Positions 28,285 to 37,435 of a DNA stretch of 42,987 bases are shown here, in pieces. Source of the DNA: Peribacillus butanolivorans (lineage in GTDB: Bacteria; Bacillota; Bacilli; Bacillales; DSM-1321). A program made the translations under genes and the position numbers. Location: NCBI RefSeq assembly GCF_001273755.1, contig NZ_LGYA01000001.1, forward strand, positions 4,534,061-4,577,047, read 5' to 3'. Each line of letters opens with the position of its first letter. Positions within the stretch are counted from its first letter, which is position 1. Under the pieces are notes generated by a model. The model did not search any database and had not been told where the DNA came from. It saw only the letters and a list, made by a program, of their open reading frames with translations.

Positions 28285-29493
28285 TCAGCTAGATGCTTCC
28301 ATCACGTTAATGAGCCCTTGAATATTTTTTGACCATAGAAAATTTTGTTCCGCATATCGATGGCCATTTTCTCCAAGCTCTTCGCGAAGAGCTTTCTCAG
28401 AGGCCATTGTTAGAATATGTTGACTGATTTCATCAACCTTTCTACTATCTGCCACCATCCCGCATTGCGCTTCTGAAATCATTTGTCTGGCACGCCCGGC
28501 GACATCACCGACAATCGGTTTCCCTACGCACATATAGTCAATGATTTTTCCAGGCAGCACCTTGTTAAAGACATCCTTCTCAACTAAGCTTACATACGCA
28601 ATATGGGAAGAGGATACTTCATTAAGAGTCACCCTCCTATTCATCGCTTTGATGACCCTTATATTGGTCAAGCCTTTAGAGGAAATCTCGTCTTGCACTT
28701 CGGACATTCGATATCCATATCCAATAATCGTAAACTCAATTTGTTTATGTTCTTTCAGTTTTTCAGCCACTTCTATTAACTTTTTAATATCTTGGGCAAG
28801 TCCGATATTACCCGTATAAACGACTTTAATCCTATTTTCCGAAATGGGTGGAAGCCTTTTTTTCAAGTTCAGCTCGTCTGCAGTAAGCGAGTTTGGAATG
28901 AATTGGATATCATCATTCTTGACTCCTTTTGAAATGATATAATCCCTAAATCCAGGACTATTGATGATAATTTGATTAGAGTGTTGATATATTTTTCTTT
29001 CAAGGAAAAAAGCCATTTTCAAGATCCACTTATTCGTGAATACGCCTACTCCCTGCAGTGATTCGGGCCATAAGTCTCTTACATCGGTTATTAGCTTTGC
29101 CTTCATCTTTTTCTTGGCAATCAATGCCGCAAATATCGGGAAAATAGGTGGTGTCGTGACAAACACATAGTCATATTTTTTTTCCAGTCGAATGATTGTA
29201 TAAATGAAAAGCCACATTGCTTCCAAATAATGAAGCAAGCGTCTCCCCATATTGCTTGTATACCTCTTCACTTTATCTGGTTGAATCCTGATGATATCTT
29301 TCTCCTCAATATCGACTTCATCCCAAAAATGGGCATCTTGATATAAACTTTGGTGAGGATAACTCGGCTTCAAAGTGATGACTGTTACCTCATAGCCGCT
29401 TCGCTTCAAATTGAGATATACATTTTTCATCCTGTTTCCTGCACTCCCAATTTCAGGATAAAAGTTTTGTACAATCATCAGGACACTTTTCAT
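28285..29493 (-). CDS. Family-4 glycosyltransferase
   Basis: This 402-residue GT-B glycosyltransferase resembles the WcaI/WbuB-like group: MIVQNFYPEIGSAGNRMKNV at the N-terminus, DYVFVTTPPIFPIFAALIAKK, VVYTGNIGLAQDIKKL at the hinge, and a C-terminal donor region with LPGKIIDYMCVGKPIVGDV. The hydrophobic ALLYTIIRL-like segment near residue 95 may give membrane association. It is the first gene of the minus-strand operon that continues to the second transferase and wecC. The start ATG is preceded by AGAGGTGATAGG. Its natural sugar donor is not known. Confidence 0.88.
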   Translation of the reverse strand: MKSVLMIVQNFYPEIGSAGNRMKNVYLNLKRSGYEVTVITLKPSYPHQSLYQDAHFWDEVDIEEKDIIRIQPDKVKRYTSNMGRRLLHYLEAMWLFIYTIIRLEKKYDYVFVTTPPIFPIFAALIAKKKMKAKLITDVRDLWPESLQGVGVFTNKWILKMAFFLERKIYQHSNQIIINSPGFRDYIISKGVKNDDIQFIPNSLTADELNLKKRLPPISENRIKVVYTGNIGLAQDIKKLIEVAEKLKEHKQIEFTIIGYGYRMSEVQDEISSKGLTNIRVIKAMNRRVTLNEVSSSHIAYVSLVEKDVFNKVLPGKIIDYMCVGKPIVGDVAGRARQMISEAQCGMVADSRKVDEISQHILTMASEKALREELGENGHRYAEQNFLWSKNIQGLINVMEASS

Positions 29494-29690
29494 ATGAGCC
29501 TATCACCTCTATTCTTAAAATGTTCATCGTCCTGCTTTTTATTGTAAATGGACGATATTAAGTGGGGGTTAAAGAAATATAAAGTCCTTATTAACTTTGT
29601 AAATATTCTGTTAATTGTTGCGTCAAATAAATATTTCTTAAGAACAACTCGTTATAATAGGGAGGAAATAAAGAAAGCGAGGAAATCATA

Positions 29691-30848
29691 ATGCCTAAAA
29701 ATCGTTTAAGGGTCATGACTGTGTTTGGGACAAGACCAGAGGCCATTAAAATGGCACCTGTCGTATTGGAGTTGAAAAAGCATCAAGAATCGATTGAAAG
29801 CATTGTAGTGGTCACCGCCCAGCATCGGGATATGCTTGATCAAGTCCTGCAATGTTTCCAAATAAGACCAGACTACGATTTAAATATGATGAAAGAAAGA
29901 CAAACATTAGAAGAGATCACAACTCGCGGGATTGGGGAACTGAGCGCTCTTATGAAAGAACTACAACCAGATATCGTGCTCGTTCATGGAGATACAACGA
30001 CGACTTTCATCGCCAGCCTAGCCGCTTTTTATAATAAAATTCAAATTGGTCATGTTGAGGCTGGTCTTCGGACTGGTAATAAGTATTCTCCGTATCCTGA
30101 AGAAATGAATAGACAGCTGACAGGCGTCTTAGCTGATTTGCATTTTGCCCCGACAAATCAAGCAGCAGAAAATCTCATTTTGGAAAATAAAAAGAGTGAT
30201 TCGATCCATATTACCGGCAATACAGCCATCGATGCTTTGAAAACAACGGTTCAAAAAGACTATGAGCATCCAATTCTATCCGGTTTAAATGGAGATCGTA
30301 TGCTATTGATGACAGCGCACAGACGAGAAAATATCGGAAAACCAATGGAAGAAATATTCCGTTCCGTCAAACGGCTGCTTGAAGATCACATGGATATCCA
30401 AGTCGTCTTCCCACTTCATAAAAACCCAGTAGTCCGCGAAATTGCTTATCGGATTTTTGGTGAAACGGAAAGACTTCACTTAATAGAGCCGCTTGAGGTG
30501 CTTGATTTTCATAATTTTGCGGCGCACGCCCATCTAATACTGACAGATTCCGGAGGGGTGCAAGAAGAAGCTCCTTCACTTGGCGTTCCTGTCCTTGTGT
30601 TACGCGATACGACAGAACGGCCAGAAGGAATTGAGGCTGGTACCCTTTTATTGGCAGGAATTGAGGAAGAACGAATTTATCAATTAGCCACAGACTTACT
30701 TACAAATGAAGAAACCTATAAAAAAATGGCGACAGCTTCTAACCCATATGGAGATGGATTTGCCTCGAAGCGAATAGTCGAAATACTTTTAGAGAAATTG
30801 AGTGCTGATAACAATAAGATGATAAATCGGCCAACCCTCTCATCCTAA
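29691..30848 (+). CDS. wecB: UDP-N-acetylglucosamine 2-epimerase (non-hydrolysing)
   Basis: This enzyme (MnaA/WecB) interconverts UDP-GlcNAc and UDP-ManNAc in the cytosol. The 385-residue product has VFGTRPEAIKMAPV at the N-terminus, HVEAGLRTGNKYSPYPEEMN with catalytic acidic residues, LMTAHRRENIG, and LTDSGGVQEEAPSLGVPV in the C-domain. It is transcribed divergently from the glycosyltransferase/wecC operon and supplies the substrate for WecC. The ATG follows GCGAGGAAAT. The last dozen residues (NKMINRPTLSS) look like an unconserved tail. A second chromosomal mnaA copy may exist outside the window. Confidence 0.93.
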   Translation: MPKNRLRVMTVFGTRPEAIKMAPVVLELKKHQESIESIVVVTAQHRDMLDQVLQCFQIRPDYDLNMMKERQTLEEITTRGIGELSALMKELQPDIVLVHGDTTTTFIASLAAFYNKIQIGHVEAGLRTGNKYSPYPEEMNRQLTGVLADLHFAPTNQAAENLILENKKSDSIHITGNTAIDALKTTVQKDYEHPILSGLNGDRMLLMTAHRRENIGKPMEEIFRSVKRLLEDHMDIQVVFPLHKNPVVREIAYRIFGETERLHLIEPLEVLDFHNFAAHAHLILTDSGGVQEEAPSLGVPVLVLRDTTERPEGIEAGTLLLAGIEEERIYQLATDLLTNEETYKKMATASNPYGDGFASKRIVEILLEKLSADNNKMINRPTLSS

Positions 30849-30893
30849 TTTTTATCATTTATTAACGTTAGAAAGAACGATAAATCAAAAGAA

Positions 30894-30931
30894 GAAGCCT
30901 AACACTCTTTAAGAGGTTGCTAGGCTTTTTC
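30894..30931. terminator. Terminator between convergent wecB and chemoreceptor genes
   Basis: AAGCCTA.CA and TG.TAGGCTT form a stem with an inner CTC/GAG pairing, followed by TTTTTC on plus. It lies about 45 bases after wecB and just beyond the chemoreceptor stop. Confidence 0.75.
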
Positions 30932-30947
30932 TAATTCTTCTTATATA

Positions 30948-32645
30948 TTAGATTTTAAAATGATTCACTTCCATTTTAAGACTCTCGGCCAGGGTTGCTA
31001 GTGATTGAGCGCCTTCAGAAATCTGTTCAGTCGCTGCATGCTGTTCTTCAGTTGCAGCACTTGTATCATTTGCCCTTTCTGCTGAAGTAACCGCTATTTC
31101 TTTTATTGCATTCGCACCAGCGGCTACATCCTTGGTCATCGCTTGAATTTCTTCTATAGCAGAGGATACGGATTCAATTTGCTCACTCACTCCTCCAACT
31201 GCGGATTTAATATGATTGAACACCTGGAGTGAGTTTGCTGAAGCAGAAAGTCCATCTTCTGCTTTCTTACTTCCAATATTAATTGATTCGACGCCTTTTT
31301 CGGTAGCCTCTTCGATCAATTTGACCATTTTTTCAATTTCTGAGGCTGATATTTTTGATTGTTCAGCAAGTTTTCTGACTTCATCAGCCACTACTGCAAA
31401 ACCCTTTCCATTTTCTCCGGCACGGGCCGCTTCAATTGCAGCATTTAATGCCAGTAAGTTTGTTTGCTCAGAAATGTCCGTAATTAATGTCGTAACTCTT
31501 TGAATTTCACTTGAATGCTTCGACATTACTTCCATTATGCTCGCTGACTCGTGAATCGTAGTGTTTATATTATTCATTTGGGTAGTTACATCATCTATAA
31601 TGTTAGATCCTTGTTGAACAAGTGAATTCACAGATTCTGCGGAGGCAAGCATTTCGACATTACTTTCGGTGATCTGCTCGATAGCTGCAGCCATTTCATT
31701 CATAGAGTTTACTGAGTTCTCTACAATAGTGACCTGCCGAGCTGTCCCTCTCATATTTTCTTCAGCAGTTGTTGCGACCATCTCCGAAGAAGCTAGGCTT
31801 TCTTCAGAGCTTGCCGACATTTGTTCTGCTTGAACAGCAAGTTGTGACGAAGAATCCCTCATATTTAAGACAATCGCTTTAAGTTCCGCAACCATTTTAT
31901 TAAAAGCACCGGCCATTTCACCAATTTCGTCTTTGTTTCGAATCCGAATTTCTTCTATCTGTAAATTACCGCCTGCAACTTGACCAATTGCTTCTGTAAG
32001 TTTGCGAACCGGGCGAGAAATACTGCGACTCAGGACGATTGGTAAAATAATACTAAGGATGAATCCAAAGATTATTAGCAATACAATAATTCTTTCCATA
32101 TCCTTTACTTTATCGTTCAAATCTTCCCGAGTCTCTTGTAAATAAGCATTTTGATTGTCACTTAGTTTTTCAGCTTTTTCCAAGATTGTTTTTTCCAAGA
32201 CACTTGCTTTATCCGTTTTCTCAGTTATATCTAGATCCTTCGCACTATCGCCTTGCTGCATGCTGATAATTATCTCTTCAGCCAATTCCATATATTCAAG
32301 TTTTGCGTTATGTATCTCTTCCAACAATTCGATATCGTCTTGTGATGTAAATGTTTTTCCAAGATTTTCGTAAGCCTCCTCAAACATTTCGTTTTTAACT
32401 ACTCTATTTTCCAAATATGTAGAATCCTTATAGATAATATAACCACGAACATCATTTGAAACAGCTTGCTGTTTGTTAATCATTTCATCTACCAGATTGA
32501 TCTTTTTCACTCGATCATCCAATAAAAAAGTATATTGTTTATTCAAATCGGTGATGATCCAGAGATAAAAGAAACCTATAGTCATAAGAAATATAAGTAT
32601 AGACAAAAAACCTGCCCATAATTTTTTTGATACAGATAATTTCAC
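30948..32645 (-). CDS. Methyl-accepting chemotaxis protein
   Basis: This 565-residue membrane chemoreceptor starts at GTG 32645, eight bases after GGAGGG. The TTG at 32669 would place that site inside the coding region. TM1 is about residues 11-31, followed by an extracytoplasmic helical bundle of the 4HB type (about 32-185), TM2 at 186-206, a HAMP domain ([15 protein letters not shown]), then a long signalling coiled coil with the conserved hairpin tip ([34 protein letters not shown]). It should signal to CheA/CheW, and no other chemotaxis gene is in the window. The ligand is unknown. It is a single gene between terminators. Confidence 0.93.
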   Translation of the reverse strand: MKLSVSKKLWAGFLSILIFLMTIGFFYLWIITDLNKQYTFLLDDRVKKINLVDEMINKQQAVSNDVRGYIIYKDSTYLENRVVKNEMFEEAYENLGKTFTSQDDIELLEEIHNAKLEYMELAEEIIISMQQGDSAKDLDITEKTDKASVLEKTILEKAEKLSDNQNAYLQETREDLNDKVKDMERIIVLLIIFGFILSIILPIVLSRSISRPVRKLTEAIGQVAGGNLQIEEIRIRNKDEIGEMAGAFNKMVAELKAIVLNMRDSSSQLAVQAEQMSASSEESLASSEMVATTAEENMRGTARQVTIVENSVNSMNEMAAAIEQITESNVEMLASAESVNSLVQQGSNIIDDVTTQMNNINTTIHESASIMEVMSKHSSEIQRVTTLITDISEQTNLLALNAAIEAARAGENGKGFAVVADEVRKLAEQSKISASEIEKMVKLIEEATEKGVESINIGSKKAEDGLSASANSLQVFNHIKSAVGGVSEQIESVSSAIEEIQAMTKDVAAGANAIKEIAVTSAERANDTSAATEEQHAATEQISEGAQSLATLAESLKMEVNHFKI

Positions 32646-32955
32646 GTTAAATACCCTCCAATTAATCAATAATTTTTAATTTTCAAACTCTATAAATAAT
32701 ATCGGTTGCATAGTGCCTTTTTTCTAGTCAGTTCACGAAAACACAATAAAATTAACTTATATCAAAAAACTAAGCAGTTTGGGGTAAAGTAAAAAAGAAG
32801 ATATGATAATAAAGCGGGAAGTGTTGATCAGCATCGTCCATTTGAGGCTTCGTAAAAAACATGCACAGCATGAAACATCCTTTTCGGCTTGCCAATTAGC
32901 GACCTAGTACCCAATTGCATCTTTTGATTACTTCACTGTACGATTTAAAACAAAG
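32646..32955. other. Intergenic region upstream of the chemoreceptor gene
   Basis: About 310 bases with no gene. The minus-strand chemoreceptor promoter should lie here, but I see no clear SigA or SigD consensus pair. Confidence 0.4.
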
Positions 32956-32984
32956 CAAAAAAGACCACCAAATTGGTGATCTTT
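32956..32984 (-). terminator. Terminator of the tetR-MATE operon
   Basis: On the minus strand AAAGATCACCAA pairs with TTGGTGGTCTTT and is followed by more Ts and TGC. It lies 22 bases after the MATE stop. Confidence 0.85.
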
Positions 32985-33006
32985 AGGAATTTCTAATTTT
33001 CATCTC

Positions 33007-34374
33007 TTATCCCTTAATTAACCGGACATTTTTTCCAAAGTTTGAACCTACGCTTTTTAAATAAAGTAAGACGGTTAAGAATATGACTACCTCAGATAAT
33101 GGAATGGCCAGCCATGCAGCATTTATTCCAAATATAAGCGGCAATGTTAGCAGGAATAAAAGCATGAAAATAAATTCGCGTCCAAGCGTAATCCAAGCGG
33201 CCATCTTTACTTGCCCAATTGATTGGAAATAGGTCATCATAACGAAGTTGACTCCCATTAGGATATATCCGCTAAAGAAGATTCTAATTCCAATTGTAGC
33301 AAGCTCTTTTACATCTTGAGAAAAGTCTCCGAATAAATCTACAATATAAGGTGCCGCCACTTGTCCCACCAGGGTAATAGATATTCCTGCACCAATTGCT
33401 GTGAAAATGGCAATGCGAACCGTTTCGCGCTTCCGCTTATCATCTTTTGCACCATGATAATAACTTACTAGTGGCTGTATTGCCGACCCGATGCCAAGAA
33501 ACATCAACAGCATAACACTATGTGCATAATTGACAATAGAAAATGCAGCTAATCCGTCGGTACCAGCAAGGCGCGAGAACGCATTATTATGAGCAATAGT
33601 AAAGACTGATACACCTATCTCAGCTAAGAAACTAGGAAAGCCAATCATCATTGTCATAATGAAAAGTGACTTTTCAAAACGAAAATTGACGAGGCGAAGC
33701 GTGTTCTTCTTCGTGAAAAAGTGCGTGCTGAGAACCAGTATGCCCAAGGCAGCTGCAATGATTGTTCCGTATGCAATCTCGCGCACCCCTAAATCTAGTA
33801 CATACAGGATAATGAAGTTTAAAACGAAATTGGAAATGGCTGTGACGATAAGAGATGCCATGGCCAGATTCGGATTACCGTTGTTCCTGACGAATATGCT
33901 TAAGGTGTTTTCTAGGGTGAAAACAAAACCAAGCATTAAGAATACGTTCATGTAATCCGTTGCAAAGGGAGCGGTTGCTTCATTGGCCCCTAGTGCATAA
34001 ACAAGCTGATGGTGAAAAGCGTAGGCAATCAGACCAATGATTACGGTGAATATTGTGATTAGAATGATGGAATGGGTGAAAATAAAGCGTGCCCGATTAT
34101 AATCCTTTGCCCCCATGCTTTGTGAATAAAGCGTTGCGCCGCCTACCCCGATCCAAATCGACATCGCTACAAAGATTGTATAAATGGGCCCTGCAATATT
34201 AACTCCTGCAAGGGCAACCGATCCAAGCTTATTGCCGACCATCACGCCATCGACAACAAAGTTCAATGCCATCAATACCATTCCGATCATAGAAGGAATC
34301 AGATAGCGCAGAAAGACCTTTCCTGTCGATTCTATCTCCAATAGATTTTGTTGTTGTTTTTCTCTTAATGACAT
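33007..34374 (-). CDS. MATE-family multidrug efflux transporter
   Basis: This 455-residue integral membrane protein has about twelve transmembrane helices in two pseudo-repeats, as in MATE (NorM/MepA-like) antiporters that expel cationic drugs using Na+ or H+. Family-like stretches include VDGVMVGNKLGSVALAGVNI near the N-terminus, GVGGATLYSQSMGAKDYNRA, and GIGSAIQPLVSYYHGAKDD in the second half. The ATG at 34374 follows GGAGAT. It is 24 bases downstream of a TetR regulator gene in the same direction, so it is probably controlled by that repressor. Substrates are unknown. Confidence 0.92.
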   Translation of the reverse strand: MSLREKQQQNLLEIESTGKVFLRYLIPSMIGMVLMALNFVVDGVMVGNKLGSVALAGVNIAGPIYTIFVAMSIWIGVGGATLYSQSMGAKDYNRARFIFTHSIILITIFTVIIGLIAYAFHHQLVYALGANEATAPFATDYMNVFLMLGFVFTLENTLSIFVRNNGNPNLAMASLIVTAISNFVLNFIILYVLDLGVREIAYGTIIAAALGILVLSTHFFTKKNTLRLVNFRFEKSLFIMTMMIGFPSFLAEIGVSVFTIAHNNAFSRLAGTDGLAAFSIVNYAHSVMLLMFLGIGSAIQPLVSYYHGAKDDKRKRETVRIAIFTAIGAGISITLVGQVAAPYIVDLFGDFSQDVKELATIGIRIFFSGYILMGVNFVMMTYFQSIGQVKMAAWITLGREFIFMLLFLLTLPLIFGINAAWLAIPLSEVVIFLTVLLYLKSVGSNFGKNVRLIKG

Positions 34375-34398
34375 TTATACCATCTCCTGCTATTGACC

Positions 34399-34977
34399 TT
34401 ACTTTGAAATTCCTCTCCAAAAAATAGTCCATGACGCCGCAAGTTTTTCCGCAACTCGGTCTGGATTATCGGCATAAACAAGTTCGACCATAATGGCCAC
34501 GATGACGCCTGAATACGCCAGTGTCAGGGTTCGCGCATCTCCTGAGTTTAAAACCCCAGCGGATATCCATGTTCCGAATATCTTTTCCATTAAGGCTTCC
34601 TGTTGAACCTGAAGATCATCAGTCTCTTTCTGAATTTCATTGTATAGATGTGTTGGTGGAAAGAATCCCATACGAAGCCAGAACTTTAAACTCTCAACCT
34701 CCTGGAACATCTTTATCATTTCTTCCAAAAATCCGTATAGCATCTTTTCCGGATCACTTTTTTTCATGATATTGAAATACTCAACATAAGACGACAGTTC
34801 CATTTCCTTGGCGTCTTTAAGTACAGATAAAAACAGATCGTCTTTCCCTTTAAAATGAGAATATATTGATTGTTTTTTTATCCCAACATCTTCGGCAATT
34901 TGAGAAAGTGAAGTACCCTCATAACCATGAATCGTAAAATATTTGAGTGCTGCTTTTTTTATTTCATCGCTTTTCAT
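34399..34977 (-). CDS. TetR/AcrR-family repressor of the MATE gene
   Basis: This 192-residue cytosolic regulator has the TetR N-terminal helix-turn-helix (AALKYFTIHGYEGTSLSQIA, EDVGIKKQSIYSHFKGKDDL) and an all-helical ligand domain. The ATG at 34977 has AAGG eight bases upstream. An in-frame GTG nine bases earlier is less suitable. It is the first gene of an operon with the MATE transporter, and a 20-bp near-palindrome sits in its own promoter. The simplest model is autorepression and drug-induced expression of the pump. Confidence 0.92.
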   Translation of the reverse strand: MKSDEIKKAALKYFTIHGYEGTSLSQIAEDVGIKKQSIYSHFKGKDDLFLSVLKDAKEMELSSYVEYFNIMKKSDPEKMLYGFLEEMIKMFQEVESLKFWLRMGFFPPTHLYNEIQKETDDLQVQQEALMEKIFGTWISAGVLNSGDARTLTLAYSGVIVAIMVELVYADNPDRVAEKLAASWTIFWRGISK

Positions 34978-35028
34978 AATGTTCACCTTTCATTGCTGAA
35001 TATTATTTTTTGTATTTCTGATAATCCT

Positions 35029-35058
35029 ATCATAACCTAACGAACGTTCGTCAGGCAA
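35029..35058 (-). promoter_or_regulatory. Promoter and TetR operator of the tetR-MATE operon
   Basis: CCTAACGAACGTTCGTCAGG (35036-35055) is a 20-bp near-perfect palindrome with one mismatched pair. It fills the space between a minus-strand -35 (TTGCCT, 35058-35053) and -10 (TATGAT, 35034-35029), which are 18 bases apart. The central ACGAACGTTCGT is typical of TetR/AcrR operators. Repressor bound there would block RNA polymerase. Confidence 0.85.
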
Positions 35059-35228
35059 GTTTTTTCATTTTGTAAATTTAAGGTTTACCTCCTATTGAAA
35101 TAAAGATTGGTCCGATTGAAACCCTTCTATAAAGGAAGGTTAATGGTGCTACATTATTCCCTAGTATTAAAAGGATTATAATGTCTGCCTGTAGAAATGA
35201 TAGTCAAAAATAAAAAGGAGGGTTCAAA

Positions 35229-35646
35229 ATGAAACATCAGATTACCCCATACTTAACATTTGATGGACAAGCTAGAGATGCATTAGCATTTTATGAGGAA
35301 GTATTTCAAGCAGAGGTTATTGATATACAATCATTCGGGGACGCTGATTTCCCAACACCTGAAGAAGCAAATGATAGGATCTTGCATACTAAGATTAAAA
35401 AAGGTGAGTTATTGGTCATGGTATCTGATGGTATCTGATACGTTTCCTGGAAATCCCCTTGAAGTCGGGACCAATATTTCTCTCGTGCTGGAGTGAGAAA
35501 GCGAATCAGAGATCCAGCATTTATACGAGACATTGCGTGAAAAAGGAACAACCTTAATGGAACTTCAAGATACCTTTTGGGGTGCACGATTTGCTAAGGT
35601 CAAGGATTGCTTTGGCGTTCATTGGGACTTGAATTACACAAAATGA
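35229..35646 (+). pseudogene. VOC/PhnB-like (glyoxalase fold) gene, broken
   Basis: The reading frame from ATG 35229 (good GGAGGG site) begins like the PhnB/YjdN-type VOC family: ITPYLTFDGQARDALAFYEE and FGDADFPTPEEANDRI. A perfect 10-bp direct duplication (ATGGTATCTG at 35418-35427 and 35428-35437) shifts the frame, and the first frame stops at 35438. In the other frame the protein continues (SDTFPGNPLEVGTNISLVLE), meets TGA at 35494-35496, then reads on to the natural C-terminus ending CFGVHWDLNYTK at 35646. Removing one 10-bp copy restores the frame up to the TGA. It is therefore a recent pseudogene with two lesions. Confidence 0.85.
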
Positions 35647-35649
35647 ATC

Positions 35650-35689
35650 AAAAAAATGGCCGAAAAATACCAATAGTATTTCCGGCCAT
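35650..35689 (-). terminator. Terminator of the TauE/SafE gene
   Basis: On the minus strand ATGGCCGGAAATAC pairs with GTATTTTTCGGCCAT, followed by TTTTTT. It lies about 90 bases after the transporter stop and close to the end of the pseudogene on plus. Confidence 0.8.
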
Positions 35690-35777
35690 GTATTATTATT
35701 TAAAGTCTTTATTTTTGGGGAAAAAGTAAAAATGAACATATCAAAATAATATATATTACTCTTTTGAACGCCTCTTA

Positions 35778-36548
35778 TTAAATCACGTGAAGATAATTCA
35801 AGACATTTTTGCCGATCAGTAAAATGGTGACACAAATAAATAATATACGTACATAGGCAGCACCTTTTTTTATCGCAAAGTTCGATCCTACTAATGCTCC
35901 GACAACCATTGCGAGGCCCATCGGAATTCCATAGACAAAATTGACTGACCCCATTGATAAGAAAATAATAAGTGCGGCAATATTGCTACCAAAATTAAGT
36001 ACTTTTGCATTTCCAGCAGCCTTAACAAAATCAAATCCAATAATCAAAAATGAAAACAATAAAAAAGAGCCTGTACCAGGACCAAGAAAACCATCGTAAA
36101 AACCAATAGCAAATATTGCGATGATCAACATAATCATTTTCTTCCGTTTTAGCCCTTTATATTTTGCGTCTTTACCCCAATCCCTTTTTACAATCGTATA
36201 AATTGCGACGATAACTAATAAGATTAATATGAGCGGCTTTAGGATTTCAGCGGAAACAAAATGAACCACATATGCCCCTAGAATCGCACCAATCACAGTA
36301 ATCGGAAAAAGCTTCATGACAAATTTGAAATTCACTTTTCCAGCTCGAATAAATGAGATTGTACTCGTTAAAGAACCCATCGAGCTTGCCAATTTATTAG
36401 TAGCAAGGGCTGCTGAAGGTGATATCCCTGTAAATAATAAAGCAGGAATGGAAATTAACCCTCCTCCGCCTACAACAGAGTCAATGAACGCAGCAATAAA
36501 ACCAGCAAGTATTAAAAACAACAAAGTATAGAGATTAATTTCCTCCAT
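35778..36548 (-). CDS. TauE/SafE-family anion exporter
   Basis: This 256-residue membrane protein of the TauE/SafE (DUF81) family has about eight transmembrane segments. It opens with an FIAAFIDSVVGGGGLISIPALL region, the hallmark glycine-rich loop, and the second repeat contains FYDGFLGPGTGSFLLFSF. Members export sulfite, sulfoacetate or related anions, but the substrate here cannot be read. The ATG at 36548 follows GGGAGGAG. A TTG 24 bases upstream lies before that site. It is monocistronic, with its own terminator. Confidence 0.92.
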   Translation of the reverse strand: MEEINLYTLLFLILAGFIAAFIDSVVGGGGLISIPALLFTGISPSAALATNKLASSMGSLTSTISFIRAGKVNFKFVMKLFPITVIGAILGAYVVHFVSAEILKPLILILLVIVAIYTIVKRDWGKDAKYKGLKRKKMIMLIIAIFAIGFYDGFLGPGTGSFLLFSFLIIGFDFVKAAGNAKVLNFGSNIAALIIFLSMGSVNFVYGIPMGLAMVVGALVGSNFAIKKGAAYVRILFICVTILLIGKNVLNYLHVI

Positions 36549-36640
36549 ATATTCTCCTCCCTTCAAAAACAATAACTCTATTATACTCCCACTTTCTGTA
36601 TCTGTATTTCTGGAATTTTAATGAAAATGAATATTACCGA

Positions 36641-37108
36641 TTACTCTTTTTCATTTAGAAATTCAAACAGTTTTCCCTCTGAAGTTACCGTAAAACCGTG
36701 TCGTTTTAGCAACGCAGCCGTAACTCCATTCCCAACCTTTTTCTTCCCCTTAAATTCACCATTATAAATCGTCGAACTGCCACAGGATGGACTGTCTTCT
36801 TTTAAAACTACAAGTGTGGCACCTACTTCTTGAGCCTTTTTTAATGTTAAATGTGCCCCCTTTATGTACAAATCCGTTACATCCCTACCAGACTTTTCGA
36901 TTATTTTTGCATTCCCATTAAGGACATCTTCACCATCACCGCCAATTATCTCAGCAGGTTCTCTGGGAGTTGAAAAGCCCCCAAGCAACTCAGGACATAC
37001 AGTGATTGCCTTTTTTTCTTCTAACAATCTCATAATTCTATCATCTAAGCTATGTGTACCGTTGTATCTTACCTCTAAACCTGCTAGACAAGAACTTACT
37101 AAAATCAT
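36641..37108 (-). CDS. DUF523 family protein
   Basis: This 155-residue DUF523 protein is of unknown biochemical role. It has the family cysteines in VSSCLAGLEVRYNG, VCPELLGGFSTPREPAEI and DSPSCGSSTIYNG, and an ITGRDVT-type DVTDLYIKGA segment. The clustered cysteines suggest metal or cluster binding, which is an inference. The ATG at 37108 has GAGGTG seven bases upstream. A GTG nine bases earlier overlaps that site. It is cytosolic and stands at the right end of the accessory block, next to the 20-bp repeat array. Confidence 0.9.
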   Translation of the reverse strand: MILVSSCLAGLEVRYNGTHSLDDRIMRLLEEKKAITVCPELLGGFSTPREPAEIIGGDGEDVLNGNAKIIEKSGRDVTDLYIKGAHLTLKKAQEVGATLVVLKEDSPSCGSSTIYNGEFKGKKKVGNGVTAALLKRHGFTVTSEGKLFEFLNEKE

Positions 37109-37200
37109 TAAAATCACCTCATCATATTAGCTTAACAATATTTTATCATTCTTCTTAAATAATATGATTTGAACGATTAAAATCTGCTGAAAATTGTTAT

Positions 37201-37373
37201 GGTCGAATTATTAGCTACGAGGGTCGATTTATCTTCGCGTAGGACGAATTATTCGCGTGTAGGACGAATTATCTTCGCGTAGGACGAATTATTAGCGTGT
37301 AGGTCGATTTATCAGTGCGTAGGTCGAATTATTAGCGTGTAGGACGAAATTTCCGCAAAAAAGGTCAAATTCC
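37201..37373. repeat. 20-bp tandem array, about eight copies
   Basis: Units start at 37201, 37222, 37242, 37262, 37282, 37302, 37322 and 37342, with a degenerate ninth at 37363. From the second unit the period is exactly 20 bp. The consensus is GGACGAATTATTAGCGTGTA, in which GGWCGAWTTAT and the closing GYGTA are most conserved while about four bases between them vary. It fills the space between ytmB (and its terminator) and the DUF523 gene. The unit differs from the 21-bp arrays at 21194 and 41258, but the plan of conserved core plus short variable part is alike. Confidence 0.9.
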
Positions 37374-37385
37374 ACCAACCAAACC

Positions 37386-37428
37386 AAAAAAAAGCGCTTG
37401 CAGAGAAACTATTTCTCGGCAAGCACTT
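37386..37428 (-). terminator. ytmB terminator
   Basis: On the minus strand AAGTGCTTGCCGAGAAA pairs with TTTCTCTGCAAGCGCTT, followed by six more Ts. It lies eight bases after the ytmB stop. Confidence 0.9.
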
Positions 37429-37435
37429 CATTTAT

